Of a DNA stretch of 64,000 bases, positions 34,214 through 47,100 are shown one piece after another. Position 1 is the first letter of the stretch. Every line of letters begins with the position of its first letter. A model generated the notes under the pieces. That model saw nothing but the letters and a program-made list of their open reading frames with translations. It searched no databases and was not told the origin of the DNA. The translations under genes were made by a program, and so were the position numbers. Origin of the DNA: Eudorina sp. 2006-703-Eu-15 (lineage: Eukaryota; Chlorophyta; Chlorophyceae; Chlamydomonadales; Volvocaceae); assembly GCA_003117195.1 (NCBI GenBank), contig BDSI01000049.1, forward strand, positions 702,501 to 766,500. Reading direction: 5' to 3'.

Positions 34214-37200
34214 TCACTTGGCGGCGGCCGCCTGTGCCATAACCCACTCCGCAAGCAGCTGGGCGCCATATCCGGTTGGCAGGCCCAGCTTCTCGTTCCA
34301 AACCGGGCCCGCGATGTCCAGGTGCGCCCACTCGACCCCCTCCTTGACGAACTGCTTCAGGAACAGCGCCGCCGTGATGGACCCTCCGTAACGCGACCCG
34401 GTGTTCTTCATGTCCGCCACCGGCGACTTGAGCGACTCGAAGTACTCGTCGTCCATGGGCATGCGCCAGATGCGCTCGCCTGCCGCGGGGTTATAAAGAC
34501 AAGCTGTATTCAGGAAGAAGGCTGAGATGGACAGTCGCGGTCATTAAAGGGCCGTCATGAGGGTCAGGTGCGATGCGCGGGGCCGGGCCTGCGCCAGACT
34601 GTCCCCTCCCTGGACTCTCCCGTGTCGGTAGGTAGCCGTAAGAGGGCGACAGGCACGCGACGCGACACCCGCCCCCATCGCTGGCCTGGGCTCCCGTTCG
34701 CCGGTTCATGCCGGCTGCACGTGTTCGCGCGCGCTTGGGCCCTTCGGGCCCCAACAGAACCCGCCCCGCGGATCAACACTTCGACATAAGGCCCGGCATG
34801 GTTCATGCCCCGATCGCCCCCGTGGCCGACGCACCGGATGCTTTGGACGCCTCGTTGAGGGCGGCCGCCATCGAGTCCGAGGGCGTGAAAAGTCCGGCGA
34901 TGGAGGTACCCAGGGCGATCATGCAGGCACCAGTCAGGGTGGCGATGTCCACCACCGCGGTGGCACCGCACTTCTCCTGCAGGGGGTTGCGGGGGGTTGC
35001 GGGCCGACTCGCGTAATACATTTCCCAGTGCTCCAGTGCCCATGCAATTGAAAACGACTGCGCATGCCTAATCTCTTCCAGTTGAGTGACATCTCATCGC
35101 CGCGATCGGATGGCGCCGCTGCCCTACCCTGGGGGCCTGACATTCTACCCAGTCACATGCCGTACCAGCAGCCCAACCCACCTGCGCGAACCACATCGCG
35201 TCCGCCAGAGTCAGCCGCCCCTCCGCGTCCGTGTTGTTCACCTCGACGGTCTTACCTGAAGGCAGGAAGGCAGTACAGGCGGCAGGCGGTATTGTTGAGC
35301 GACCCGTGGGTCAGTTTACAGGGCCTCTCGGTCGCTCGCCAACCCCCACTCACCCGACGCGGCGGTGAGGATGTCCCCGGGCCTGAGTCCCACCCCCGCC
35401 ACCATGTTCTCGCAGGAGGCGATGATGAAATGCACCTCCACGTCAGCGGGCTGCGAGGAGGTGACCCGGCGGGGACAGGCGGAGGGGGAGGGGCGGAGAC
35501 GAGGGGAGAAACTCAAAATGGAGGTTGTTGTTCCCGGGTGTGGTTGCTGCACCAGCAGCCAGAAGTACACAGTCTGCTGCTGACGGCCAATGTCTGCCCT
35601 GACGGCCTCGGAAGCTCAGCTGTGACCCGGGTGCACCGTACGCCGCACAGGATGCAATGCGGCTTATGAGCACGTCGCCAAGCCGGCGCGGACGACGTGT
35701 TGCGGCGAGCTAAGGCGATGCCGGCAATGCACCGGATGGGTGCTGGGCGGCAGGCCAGTACGGGAGCTCTACGCTTCACACGACCTGCACCGCCAAAGGG
35801 TTCTGAGGCTACGTCCCAGCATCCGAACACGGCATCACAAGGCAATGAACCGAACAGACCGTTGTCCGTTCTGCGCCCACCCGCATCGGCTACGTGGACC
35901 CCATCACCGCCCCACCTGGAGGTCCGCCAGGATGCGCGCGGCTCCAAGAGTCGCACCCGCCCCGCCCATGTCAAACTTCATCATCTCGATCATGCTCCCT
36001 GGACCGGCCTGCGCAGGATTGAAGCGGGCGGGCAAGGCAGCTGCCATTGGGAGACCGGTTACACATTCAGGTGCAGCGGGACCCTCGTGCGGTTCCACAC
36101 GCACGTTCAATCGTTTCAACGGCCCATTGTGCGGCCGATCAAGACAGCAGTACGGCCCCCGCCGGTTCCTGTCGGCTCCGGCCCGCCTCCGACCGTTTGC
36201 CCCGCCCGCCCCGCCCTGGCGCACCTTGAGGTTGTAGCCACCGCTGTCGAAGGTGAGGCCCTTGCCCACGATCGCGATCTTGCGGCTAGGGGCGCCGCCT
36301 GCGGAGGGGAGGGGTCCAGCGAGGATGGGAGGGGTCCAGGGAGGACAGGGCAACGCCGCATTGGTTCACGAGACAACCTGCGCCCATGGACAAAAAAAGG
36401 CTGGAAAGGGCACGAGCGGCTTCAGAGCCATTGGAAGCGAAGTGGAAGCATGGGGACAAGGACGGATGAAGCTGGCATGGAAGGGATCATGGCACAGACA
36501 AGAAATACTATACGTACTGAGACGCCGTGATATGGCTCCAACAATTCCACAACAAACATGTTCTAATTCTCTGCTTTCCTTAGGCACGGCCCAGAGCCGC
36601 TTTCCACGGCCGACCCGAGCTGTCTGACATGCGCCTTGCCCTCGCTCCCTGCCCACCCTTCGGCGTGTACTGCAGGTGAATGAACTTGGGCGGCTCGACA
36701 CTGGCCTCCGCCACGCCCAGGTAGCAGCCCATGCCCATGGCCTCGCACTCAGACTTCTCGTACACCTGGGGACCGGGAGGGAGGCACGCGGGCGTATGCA
36801 AGCAGGTGAATCAAGGTTCAACACATATCGCCATTCGGGACACACACGCACACACCCATGCAGGTCATCACTATCTCGCTGCCCGCCCTCCAAGCCCCGC
36901 CTCCTGTTCCCCCGACCCCGCCCACGTCCCCGCCTACCTTGAGCGTCAACACGTCGGGAGCCCACGCGGCGATGTGTGCGGCCGCCTCCGCCAGGTGGGT
37001 CGGGGTGCACACATTGGGAGGAGCCTCCACGAGGTACCTGGAGGGAGGGAGGGGCCAGCGGGCAAGGCGCAGGAGGAGGGCACGCGTCGCACGAACTCAA
37101 AGGCGTCTTCAGCGCCGAGATCAGCCTCGTGGTGACGAGATGTCACGGAACGGAAGAGCGCTTTGGAAGACAGGCGAGGCTGTCAGTAACATGGGGGCAT

Positions 37201-39651
37201 GCTAGCTTGTACTCAGCCCTCCAGGTGTAATCAGGGTCCACCCCACCCACGTCCGCCGGCCCCCACCAGCCCACCTTGTCAGGAGGGTGCCCAGTGCTGC
37301 CGCCATGCCGCGCGCCAACGCCGCATCCGCAGCCGCGGCATCCAGACCGGAGTTCAGGACCTGCACCGCACAGAACACATGGACATTCGCAGAGACCCCC
37401 ATCCACCAACGCTCCATTTTATGGATAATGACTGTTCCGCAATCCACAAGTCCCGAGGTCGAAGGTGGTCCATGGGCAGTCTCCGCTTGTTCGACGCTGC
37501 AGGCATGTGATGCTCAAGAGGCTGGTGCGTCCGGGAGGAAACGGTCCGGCCGGGCGGCCCGGCCCCATCCGTCGACTTCCACCCCGTCCCAACTGACAGC
37601 ACTCCTCATATTGACTGCCCGGCATTAGGCTGCATCGACGACCCTCATGCAGTCGCGCGGTATGTCTCCTTCCCGTCCTCGGTGCCAAGCTCTTTTCCTC
37701 CTGGACTTAGCCAGATGGTCTGACTCAGCCCTCCCCGCCCTTCATCCCCGCGCCTCTCCATAATGGCTCACGTGCAGTTCCGCCAGCTTGGAGGCGGTGG
37801 GGCTCTTCTTGGACTTGAAGCGGTTGCTCTCGTAGCCGCCCAGCAACGCGCCTGGGGCGGGGAGGGGTCGAGGGCGAGGACGGAAGGCGTTTGCGGGGTT
37901 TGGCGGGAGCCAAAAGCGGTCAACAACATGGCGAGGGAACCCAAAATAACCTCAGCCGCGATCTCCACTCCCACCTCACTCTTCTCCCACCATCCCTACC
38001 CTACCCGTGGTGATCTGGGCCAGGGCAGTCTCCCGCATCGCGCCATCCGGACGCGCCAGCAGCGCCACCGCCACGGTGGCGGCCTTGTGGGCCTTGGCCA
38101 GGGCCGCCACGGCGCCACCCAGGGCCTGGGGGCGCAGCCGGGTGGGGGCTTGGATGCGGGGGAACGCTTTCAGAGGCTACAAAGCGCCATAGCCTCCCAA
38201 GAAAACATTTAGCATGCAAATGAACCAAGTCAGATCTGCAACCGATACCTCGTCACTGTCGCCCGAAAAAGGCGGGCTGAGCGCGATGGACGACCTGCGT
38301 ACTTGCCGAACCAAGCACGCACACGAAATACCCCCAAGCACCCGTGTGTCTGGGCTGTTTCTTTGTAACCCCGAAGCACCCGAGCGCACTCACCACAGCA
38401 GAGGGCTCTTCATGCAGGCCCCATCCTGCCTCCCTGGCCCCGGCCTTGGGAATCCCGTGGATTCGGGATTACGCACCTGGAATGGTGATGCGCCCCACTC
38501 CGGCGCCACGCCCAGCTTGGCCGTCTTGCCCAGCCCCACCAGCGCCACGTGCTTGGCCTTGGCCCCCGCGCCAGAGTAGCGGACAACGCGGCTCTGGCTG
38601 CCCTGCGAAAGGCACCGAGCGCACGTGGGCGGCCTCGTTGGAGCCGGGCATAACCCAGGGCCCCAGAGTGGGCTATCCATGGAAGCTGTCTGTTTTTGTC
38701 TTAGTGTAGGGACGCCCTGACAAGGGCTTGGGTATGTGCCGTACTTTCTGATGCAGCCATGCCCCCTGGTGCCGCACCTGCTTGCCGTCAAAGCCGCCCC
38801 ATGCCACGATCTCGCTCAGCAGCCCGCCCAGACTGGCGTCCAGCTCCTTGAGCTTGTCCGACTTGATGCTGGTGACGTCGGCTGGGGCAGACATACAGGC
38901 CCAGGCATGCACACGTACTTTTGCCAGCGCGCAACAGGGCAACGAGCTCCCGTTATCGAATCTACCTCTCAGCACGCAGGTCAAAGCGTTTCCCATATCT
39001 TATGAAACAGATCACCCATCCCATGGGCGACAAGGCGGGCTATGAGTTCAGCTTCCCGTACCCGTCCACATGCCCTGCAATACACGCGATATGAACTGAC
39101 AGAACCAAAATCTGACACGAATCCTGTTGCACCCGACAATCGTCCAAGCCGCCGCCCCCCATCCATCGCCCCACCCTCCGTCGCGAAGTCCTCCTCCACC
39201 ACCGCCAGCAGCAGCAGGTCGCCCTCCCAGCTGTCCAACCCGGCGCTGCTCTCAATCACGGAGGGAAGCGACTCGGGCTCGAAGGACACCTGCAGGGGAT
39301 ACCGATATGAGCGGGCACGGTGCTCATTATGGTCACGTACGCGACACATGGGACGCGTTGCCGCGGGGTTTCCAGAGCGTGGTGAGTGTGCATACAGTGA
39401 CGGAGACATTCTGTGTTACAGCGCATCTATGGCTCGATATGCCCATCAACGAATCCCATACGCCAGGAGATGGTGGTGCAAAGCAGGTGGTGGTGCAAAG
39501 CAGGTGTAAGTGTATGACACGAAAGCTCCCAGCGATGAACAGTTTGCCGTCGCTGGCTTGGCTTAGCTCACCTGCTTGATAGCAGCTGCGGATGCAGCGG
39601 CCGCACGCACGCAGCGGGGAAACGCAGCCGGGGCAAGTGAGGCGCCGTTCC
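34214..39651 (-). CDS. Leucyl aminopeptidase, M17 family (copy LAP-B)
   Basis: Tandem paralogue of LAP-A with the same exon order and intron positions and about 5.4 kb long. Metal-site segments [14 protein letters not shown] (about 36303-36228), [13 protein letters not shown] (about 36000-35919) and [19 protein letters not shown] (about 35255-35180) are intact, as are [17 protein letters not shown] and the terminal [15 protein letters not shown], stop at 34214. The first recognised exon (39651-39572) reads [19 protein letters not shown] then AAIKQ before [10 protein letters not shown]. It is Ala/Arg-rich like a plastid or mitochondrial targeting sequence and has no in-frame ATG, so an upstream exon is required. 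An ATG at 40230 opens MAQRLLVRSAHVTAKLAAS with a good donor after it, but its phase does not fit, so the true start is unresolved. Intact residues indicate an active enzyme. Its targeting probably differs from LAP-A. Confidence 0.9.
38489..38894 (-). repeat. Near-identical patch shared with LAP-A (32148-32553)
   Basis: Counterpart of the LAP-A patch, offset about 6341 bp. It spans exon, intron and exon with four differences in about 405 positions, and neighbouring intron sequence is unalignable by eye. Confidence 0.85.
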
Positions 39652-41118
39652 CTGCGCATCACAGCACGGGCGCGACACGGTACATCAGACCGTACAACGT
39701 GAAGTGGTGGCCCCGAGCGTGTGTTCCAACGATGAGAGTCTGTAATGTTCGAGCTGTTGGGGAGCAGCTATCCCTTACCGTTCACGGGACCGAATGCGGC
39801 GACCCTGGTCACTGGCACAACCGCAGGTGCCCTGGGAAAGGAGGCAAGTCCAGCCAGGTTAACAAGCAGACGCAATCTTAGCAATTGAAGAAGTACATAG
39901 TGGATCCAACGCTGCAGTGAATTTGCCCAGGGCACGATGCAACCTTACGAAATGGCCGAGGCGTACCTGGCGCAGAACACCGCAGTCGACGCGCTAACCA
40001 GCGATCTGTGAAATTCGATGAGCACAGTCACTTTTTCGGCATAGTTGAAACATTGCAATTATGACTGTTGGCATGGGTGCATCTTGGGCCACACAGGATG
40101 GCGTGTGGCGGTTGCCCTGACAACCATCGGCACCGCCATGGAACCAGTCAACTTCTGCCAGTGTATACCTGTTGGATGCCGCAAGCTTAGCCGTCACATG
40201 TGCAGAGCGCACAAGCAGTCTCTGCGCCATCCTGCTGTCGCTCCTACAAAAATATGCTGTTTAAAGTTGAAGATGTCCTAACCTCAACAGTATGAGCAAT
40301 TAACACTCAGCACGACGAACCACGGACTTTCGTGTGACGTTTGACTATGAGCTTGTCCAAGCGCTCGCAACGGTCTCAACCACCCGCAACCACCTTGACC
40401 CGCGCCGGCACGCCGGGCGCCCAGGGGTCCCCGAGCTGCCGCCTGCCAGGCAAGTCAGCTCAGGTTGTCAGACGTAAGGTCTCACGTGTTCACTGCTGAC
40501 GTGACGGCAACCGTGAAGAGTCTGCAACGCAGAGTCGTCAATTTTACAGCTGGCGATCATAACGTGGGTTCTCGTCAGCTCCGCACAAGAGTGCGTCGAC
40601 CTTCACACCCTTCAGGATACTTCATTTTCCTAAACGATAGTATAGCCCCCTGTTCATTTTGCGGTAGGGTTTCGACCCAACGAAGAACTGGGAGAAGTTA
40701 ATTGTGCGAAGATTCACGTGCAACAAAAACAATATATTTCAGCACGCTGCCATTGTGTTTCAACTTTCAAGCATTCCGTCACCCGTACAGGTACCGAATT
40801 AGTCGCCATTGACCTTGACAGTCTCACAAGCAGATTCCAATTATCGTTATTCGTTTGCTGATTGGTGATTGCGGAATTATAAACCACGTGTTATTTATGC
40901 ACTGACACCGAGAGCCCTTGGCTGCCCGGGCGGGGTGGTGTTTGCGCTGGCAAGATTGGCGCAATGCATATCTTCGTATGAGCGTTACGTCTGCTTTGGC
41001 ATTCATGACACAAACACAGAACAGATCTGACTATCTAACGAAGCCCTAGTCGTTGCCAAAACAGAATTATTCCGCCCGGCAGGTGCGGCATTATTAAGGT
41101 TGAGTAACTGTCGTGGGT
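39652..41118. promoter_or_regulatory. Divergent upstream region of LAP-B (-) and FBT (+)
   Basis: About 1.4 kb, partly A/T-rich (40.2-41.1 kb). It must hold the missing 5' exon and promoter of LAP-B and the promoter of the transporter gene. A candidate LAP-B leader starts at ATG 40230 on the minus strand but cannot be joined in phase. No named promoter element is recognisable. Confidence 0.5.
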
Positions 41119-44100
41119 ATGAAAGCTTCTTTCAACACTACTATCTCTGGACAGCAGCCACGTGGCCTTAACGCCGCCTTCTATCAGCGCCGAGCGATGC
41201 GAACGCGAATGCGCGCGGCCAGTCCCGACTCCGATTTGAAACCCAACAGCAGATCCAGCGTGACCAGCGGTGGCGCTGGGTTGCATGCGAACCCTAAAGG
41301 TCATACGCGTCAAACTGTGCCAGGTGGCCACTTGCCGCCCCTTCAAGTCTCGGCGCATGATCGTGAGGCCGCCGTCACAGACAGCAGCTCAGAGTGGCCA
41401 AAGCCGACAATGCTGCAGCGGTTAACCCGGTTGCGGCACCGGGTCAACTTCGGAAGACTGGCGGAGGTTAAGGTCCTGGGCCTGGACCCGTCACCGGAGC
41501 TTGTGGCTATCTCCATGGGTGGGTCGGATCGCCAAGATTCCATTAGAGGCTGGGCTGGGATGGGCCCTGCAGCGCGGAGGGGTAGGTGGCATGCAGGTTC
41601 GCCGGGTTCGATTTCCTTTCGGCGGACCACTTCAGGACATCCCCTCTCTTGTGCGCGTGCATGTGTGTGCGCGCCAGGGGGGGAGAGGAAGGGCGAGGAG
41701 GAGGGAAAAGGCCCAGGCAGGTGTACGCCTTCGTGAGCCACGGCACGCACGTCAGGACGTGCTGCTCGCTGAACCCTGCCCGACGCGCCGCCGCCCCAAT
41801 GCCGCGTCCCGATGCCGCCTCCTGGTCGGCTTGCAGTGTACTTCGTGCAGGGCATCCTGGGCCTGTCCCGGCTGGCCGTGTCGTTCTTCTTCAAGGACGA
41901 GCTGCACATCGAACCAGCCGAGGTGAGCTGAGGGACTACAGCCCCCGCGCCCTGGCCGTGTCCCATCTGGGCGGTTGGATGGGGATGGGGAGGGGGATGT
42001 ACGCTCGGGAGGCAGGTAGGCTTTTAAAGGGGGCAAAGGGGCGGGCGGGCGGGTAAGGATCTGGGTTTCAAGCTGCTCTGAGGACCCACGTCTCACTTCG
42101 GTGCCCATCTGCCTTGAAAGGGGGGTGCCAGTCCAGAAATACATTCGTGAACATCTGGACTGGCGCCACTCCATTGTTACGGACGAGGACATTGGAAGCT
42201 TGGGACGTGACGTGGTGTGCGGTCCGCCGGGCACGGCACCCGTATCTCGGCTGCTGGACTACTTGGTGCCTCGGTCCTTCCTGGCAAGGCGATGACAGCT
42301 GAGCCGCCTCCCCGCCCGGGCGCATGCAGGTGGCCGTGCTGACGGGACTGTCCAGTATTCCCTGGATGATCAAACCGTTGTACGGCTTCATCTCGGACTC
42401 AATACCGCTGTTCGGGTACCGCCGACGCTCGTACCTGGTGCTGTGCGGCCTGATGGGTGGGTCCGTCTGCGCCTGTACGGCAGCGAGCGGCTTCACTTCT
42501 GGTCCCCTTGCTTACCCTAGTGGGTGGGTGGGTGGTGCGGTAGCATGGGTGGGTGGTGCGGTAGCATGGGTGGGTGGTGCGGTAGCATGGGTGGGTGGTG
42601 CGGTAGCATGGGTGGGTGGGTGGGATGAGGTGCAACGGTTGCAACGGTGCCAGGGGTCATTATCCCCCCCCCGCCCCCGCTTCCTGCTCTGGCAGCAGCA
42701 GCGCAGTCTGCACATGTCTACCAGCCTCCTATGCCCCTGCTCCCTGCGGTGTGTCAGTGCGACCGGGTGCCGGGGCCCCGGGGCCCTCCCGCGCCCACTC
42801 GGGGGAGGGGGTGATGAACGCGTACAACAAGCCCAGTCGGGGGCACTTAAAGCAACCCAGCGATCACGTTTTGTACGCGGTTCATCATGCCTTGCAAATC
42901 CATCATTTTACCCGTCCTACAGCTGCCCTACTTCCTGACACCGCCATCACCACATGGCGCCGGCCGCGCCGCCCGTCGCCCGCCTGCCTCCTGCGTGGGC
43001 CCACACAGGCACGGTGGCCTGGACCACCCTGGCGTACGGCGTGCACGACGCGCGCGGTGCCGTGGCTTGCATGCTGTTGGCTTCCTTGGGCACGGCGGCC
43101 AGTGACGTGGTGGTGGACTCGATTGTGGTGGAGCGGGCGAGGGGGCACCCGCAGGTGGGGCGGGCAGGGCCGGGGGGAGGGGGGCAGAGGGGGCTGCGAA
43201 CAGGCCCGGGGGGGGGGCCACAGAGGGCGGAGGGACAATGTTTTTGTTGCCCCTCATACCCCGCAGGCAAACAGCAGGATTGGGGAGTAGGGAAGGGGAA
43301 CGGGGCCGAGGAGCTTGGTGGGCTGGGGCTGGAAAAATGGCCTTGGGGTGGTGCCGTCGTGTCTGCACGTGACTTGTTGATCTAACCCGCTGTTTTGTGT
43401 ATGTACGGCATGTGGGCCTGCTCGTGGTGGGCGCCACGTGGTGAACTCAGCAGCGAGATGTGTGCGGTCGCGCGCCGACGTGGTGCCCTTGCTTGCTCGC
43501 GCCCTCCCCCCTTGCAGTCGGTGGCGGGGTCCCTCCAGTCGCTCTGTTGGGCGTCCGCGGCTGTCGGCGGCATCACCTCGGCGTACTTCAGCGGCTCGTT
43601 CGTGCAGGTACGGCAGGGCAGCGGCAGCGGCAAGGGCCAGGGTGCGACCCCTCCCACGGTGCTCCCCAGGTATCGTCCAGCGCTCCACCTGCTGTGCCAG
43701 CGTGCAGTGCTCCACATGCTAGCGCATGGAGAGGCAATCTGTGCGAGCGCGGTGGTGGTGGGGATGCGGCTGGGATGTGGGTTTGTTGACCCCCTAGCGG
43801 GTCATCAGTGACAGCCGCAGCCGCCTCACCACACGCTGCAAAACGGCGCCGCGCCACCACGGCGCGCAGGGCGTGCACATTTATCCTGATGCAGCGCTGC
43901 GGTGTGCAGCGGATGCCGGCGCTCGGCGGCCATGGCCATGCAGCATCGCGGTGTGCATGAGATGCCTCGCAACTTGTGGGGTGGGTGAGGGGTGCGTGGT
44001 ATGTGGTGTATGGGGTGGCGAGGGTGTTTGTTTTACCAGCTGGCAGTAACTTGCTGTGCGGGTTTGTTTGATGCCCCCCTCCCCGTCTGCAGGACTTCGG

Positions 44101-47100
44101 GACGCGCTTTGTGTTCGGTCTGACGGCGTTCTTCCCGCTGGTGGTGTCCGCGTCTTCCATGCTCATTGACGAGCGACCCGTGGGTCAGTGGTCCGGTCGT
44201 CTGCGCCCCCGGGAGTGTGGGTTTCACGGGGGGGTTCACATCGCAGTGCGCGCGCGGGGCAGGACCATCTAAGCGAGAAGGGGCGAGGTCTGTGGGCGCA
44301 GCTTTGCGGTAAAGCACGCCCGGACCGCGATAGCTGCTCTGGTGCAGGCTGGACGGCCCACCTGCGGCGGTGCTGCAAGGGCGCGAAGGGAGCCACACAG
44401 CCTGGGCAACGGGGCCGGTCAGCTGGTTCTTTTAGGGAGACTCGCCCACGTGTGTGCATGTGTGGCGTTTTCGGTCGAACCCGCGCTCGGGGTTTGCCAC
44501 ACACGCCGGGGTTCACCGCTGGGCTGTGTCCGCGGGGGGGGGGGATTCGGCATTGCGGCCGACTGTCAAACCAGCGGGCCCCTCAGGTATCCTCTTAGGT
44601 ACTGAGGTCGCGGCCGGTATGCCACCTCGTCTGCCACCCCGCAGGCGCTGCGGTCAACAGCACTGCGGCCCTCCCAGTCGACCACGAGGCTCAGCCGCTG
44701 CTGCCCATTCGCACCGGGCCAGGGCAAGGGCCGGCGGGGGCCAGCGGCAACGGCGGTGCCGGGACCGCCGTGCCCGGCACCATCAGCGCGCGATTGTGGG
44801 TCCAGGGCGCGGCGCTGTGGAACGCGGTGCGGCAGAAGGACATATTCCTGCCGGCCATATTCGTCTTCCTCTGGCAGGTGCGGCGCAGCTGGCGTTGCGG
44901 GCGGGCTGCGGCGCATGCGGCCCATGGCTCGATACGAGGCACGTGGGTACAGCCGTTCGGAGGCCTTACGCTGATCCAGCTCCCTCCTGCATTACAAATT
45001 ACCGCATACGCGTGTGCATAAGAGTGTGGGATGCGGTGAAGCTCCCTGCGCGACTTGCGCCGGACCCCTGACCAGGTAGGCCTCGTTTCCTTGCGTTCCG
45101 TGCGCCTTCCCTCAACACTATGAACACTTGCGGACGGTGACGGACCAGGAACGCCAGAAGGCAATCCAGGGTTGAATAGTCGGCCTGCGCGTTCGCCCCT
45201 TGCGCCCTGCGGCGCTGCATTGTGCTTCCTGTCTGCGGGTGCCGCCTCCCCTCCCCTCCCCTCCCCTGCCACTATCGCACACGGGATGCGCCAGTCGCAA
45301 TCTCAAGTCCGCCGCGACCTGCTCTGTGTTCGTGCAGTGTACGCCCACCGCCGACTCCGCCATGTTCTACTACCAGACCAACGTGTTGGGCTTCACACCC
45401 GAGTTCCTAGGCCGGGTGCGACTGGGTGGCTCCGTTGCCTCGCTGGCAGGGGTGGCCATCTTCAACACGTGGCTCAAGGTAGGGCGGGGGCGGCCGCGAG
45501 GAGCGGTGGTGCGTGTGGCGGCATGGCCAAGCCCCTCCTCGGGTTCCTCGCTGAACACACCTTGGCGCACGGCCTTTCAGCTTCCCGCAACTGCTCACCA
45601 TCTTGGCGCGCACCACCTCACGACGGGGGTGCGGGAGGGCCGGGCGCGGCGGCAGCGGCAGCTGCAGCGGCGGTCGGTTGATGATGGTCACGCAGTTCGG
45701 CAACGTTGCTGAGGCGCTTGAGGCCGATCAGAAGTGATCAGAAGTGAACCGACCGGGCATCCACACCTCGGGAGGGGCCGGTTTTCCTGCCTGAACACGC
45801 TCTGCCCCTCCCTCCCCTCCCCTCCCCCCGCACGGCAGCACGTCCCCCTGCGGCGCATGCTGTGGTGGATCATGGTGGTGGGTACCCTGCTGAGCAGCAG
45901 CCAGCTCATCCTCATCTCGGGGCTGCACCGCCAGTGGGGCCTCTCCGACCAAATGTTCGTACTGGGGGACTCCATGGTGCTAACGGTGAGGAGACGAGGG
46001 GCCGGTCGGGAGTGGGTGGTTGGGCAGGGTGGTCATGTGGGTGGTTGGGAAGGCGGTTGGGTGGTTTGGTGTGCGCGAGGATGGAGAAAACGTTTGCGAT
46101 GGAAGATCGGAGGCCGGTCGGCGCCTCTGGCACACCGGCAGGGATGGAAAGGCTGGTACCGTCATGATATCCGGTCGCTGTCAGGTGACCGTCAAACACT
46201 GAAATATGCATAAAGACGCGCACGCCTTGCCCTGGGCGTAGACGGGAGGCTGCCTTTGCGTAGCGCCCCGTGTTCTGCGGCCCCCTCCCGGGACCGCCCT
46301 GCCGATCGGACTGATGACCTCCTGTCGCTCTGGCAGCAGCGCAGTTTGAAATGTCTAGCAATTTCCTATACCCCCCTCCACCTGCTGCCACCGGGCGTTC
46401 ACCTGCTGCCACCGGGCCTTCACCTGCTGCCACCCGGCCTTCACCTCCTGCCGCCCCGCCTCCACCGACTGCCACCCCGCCTCCACCGACTGCCACCCCG
46501 TCTCCACCTCCTCCAGGTCCTGGGCCAGATCTCCTGGATGCCCATCCTTGTCCTGGCGGCCAGGATGTGCCCCCCGGGCGTGGAGGTGAGAATACGGCAA
46601 TGTGGCAAGGGCCCGTAGGGGCCGGGCAGGGTGTAGGGGCCCGGCCGGGCAGCTGTGCGGGCACTTGTAGGGCGGGGTTTGGATAGCTGGATAGTAGCAT
46701 GGGCTGTTACGGGGTGGGGCACGGGGCGCACGCTTACTGGTGTGGAGGGGGGGAGAGCATCCACAGCTCTAGGCACAGCGACAGGGGGGGTCGCATGCGC
46801 GCGGATGCATCAGCACCCCGCAGCACGCGACGTGATTCTCCATGGAGGCGCGCGGCGGTAGTGCACTCCAGCCGCCTTTTGCGCCCACCGTATCTAGCAT
46901 GCATTTTGGGGGCACGGCTACACCGCGCGCGCGCCATTTTGGTCTCCGCGAATGGCAGACGCGCGCCACGCCCTTTCCTGCGTCAGGCCTGACAAGCGTC
47001 TCCTCCCACCCGCCTACCTGACCCGCTCCTCGTGCCAATCCCCTCCCCTCGCTCGCGTCCCGCTCGTGCAACGCCCGCGCAGGCGACGCTGTTCGCGACC

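Noticed and set aside
40165..40230. ATG at 40230 (minus) opening a transit-peptide-like MAQRLLVRSAHVTAKLAAS as LAP-B exon 1
   Set aside because: The donor after it leaves a phase that does not fit the next LAP-B exon at 39651, so it is kept only as a possibility.
41600..41630. GGGTTCGATTTCC, like a tRNA B box
   Set aside because: No matching A box, acceptor stem or anticodon arm could be built around it, and it lies inside an FBT intron.
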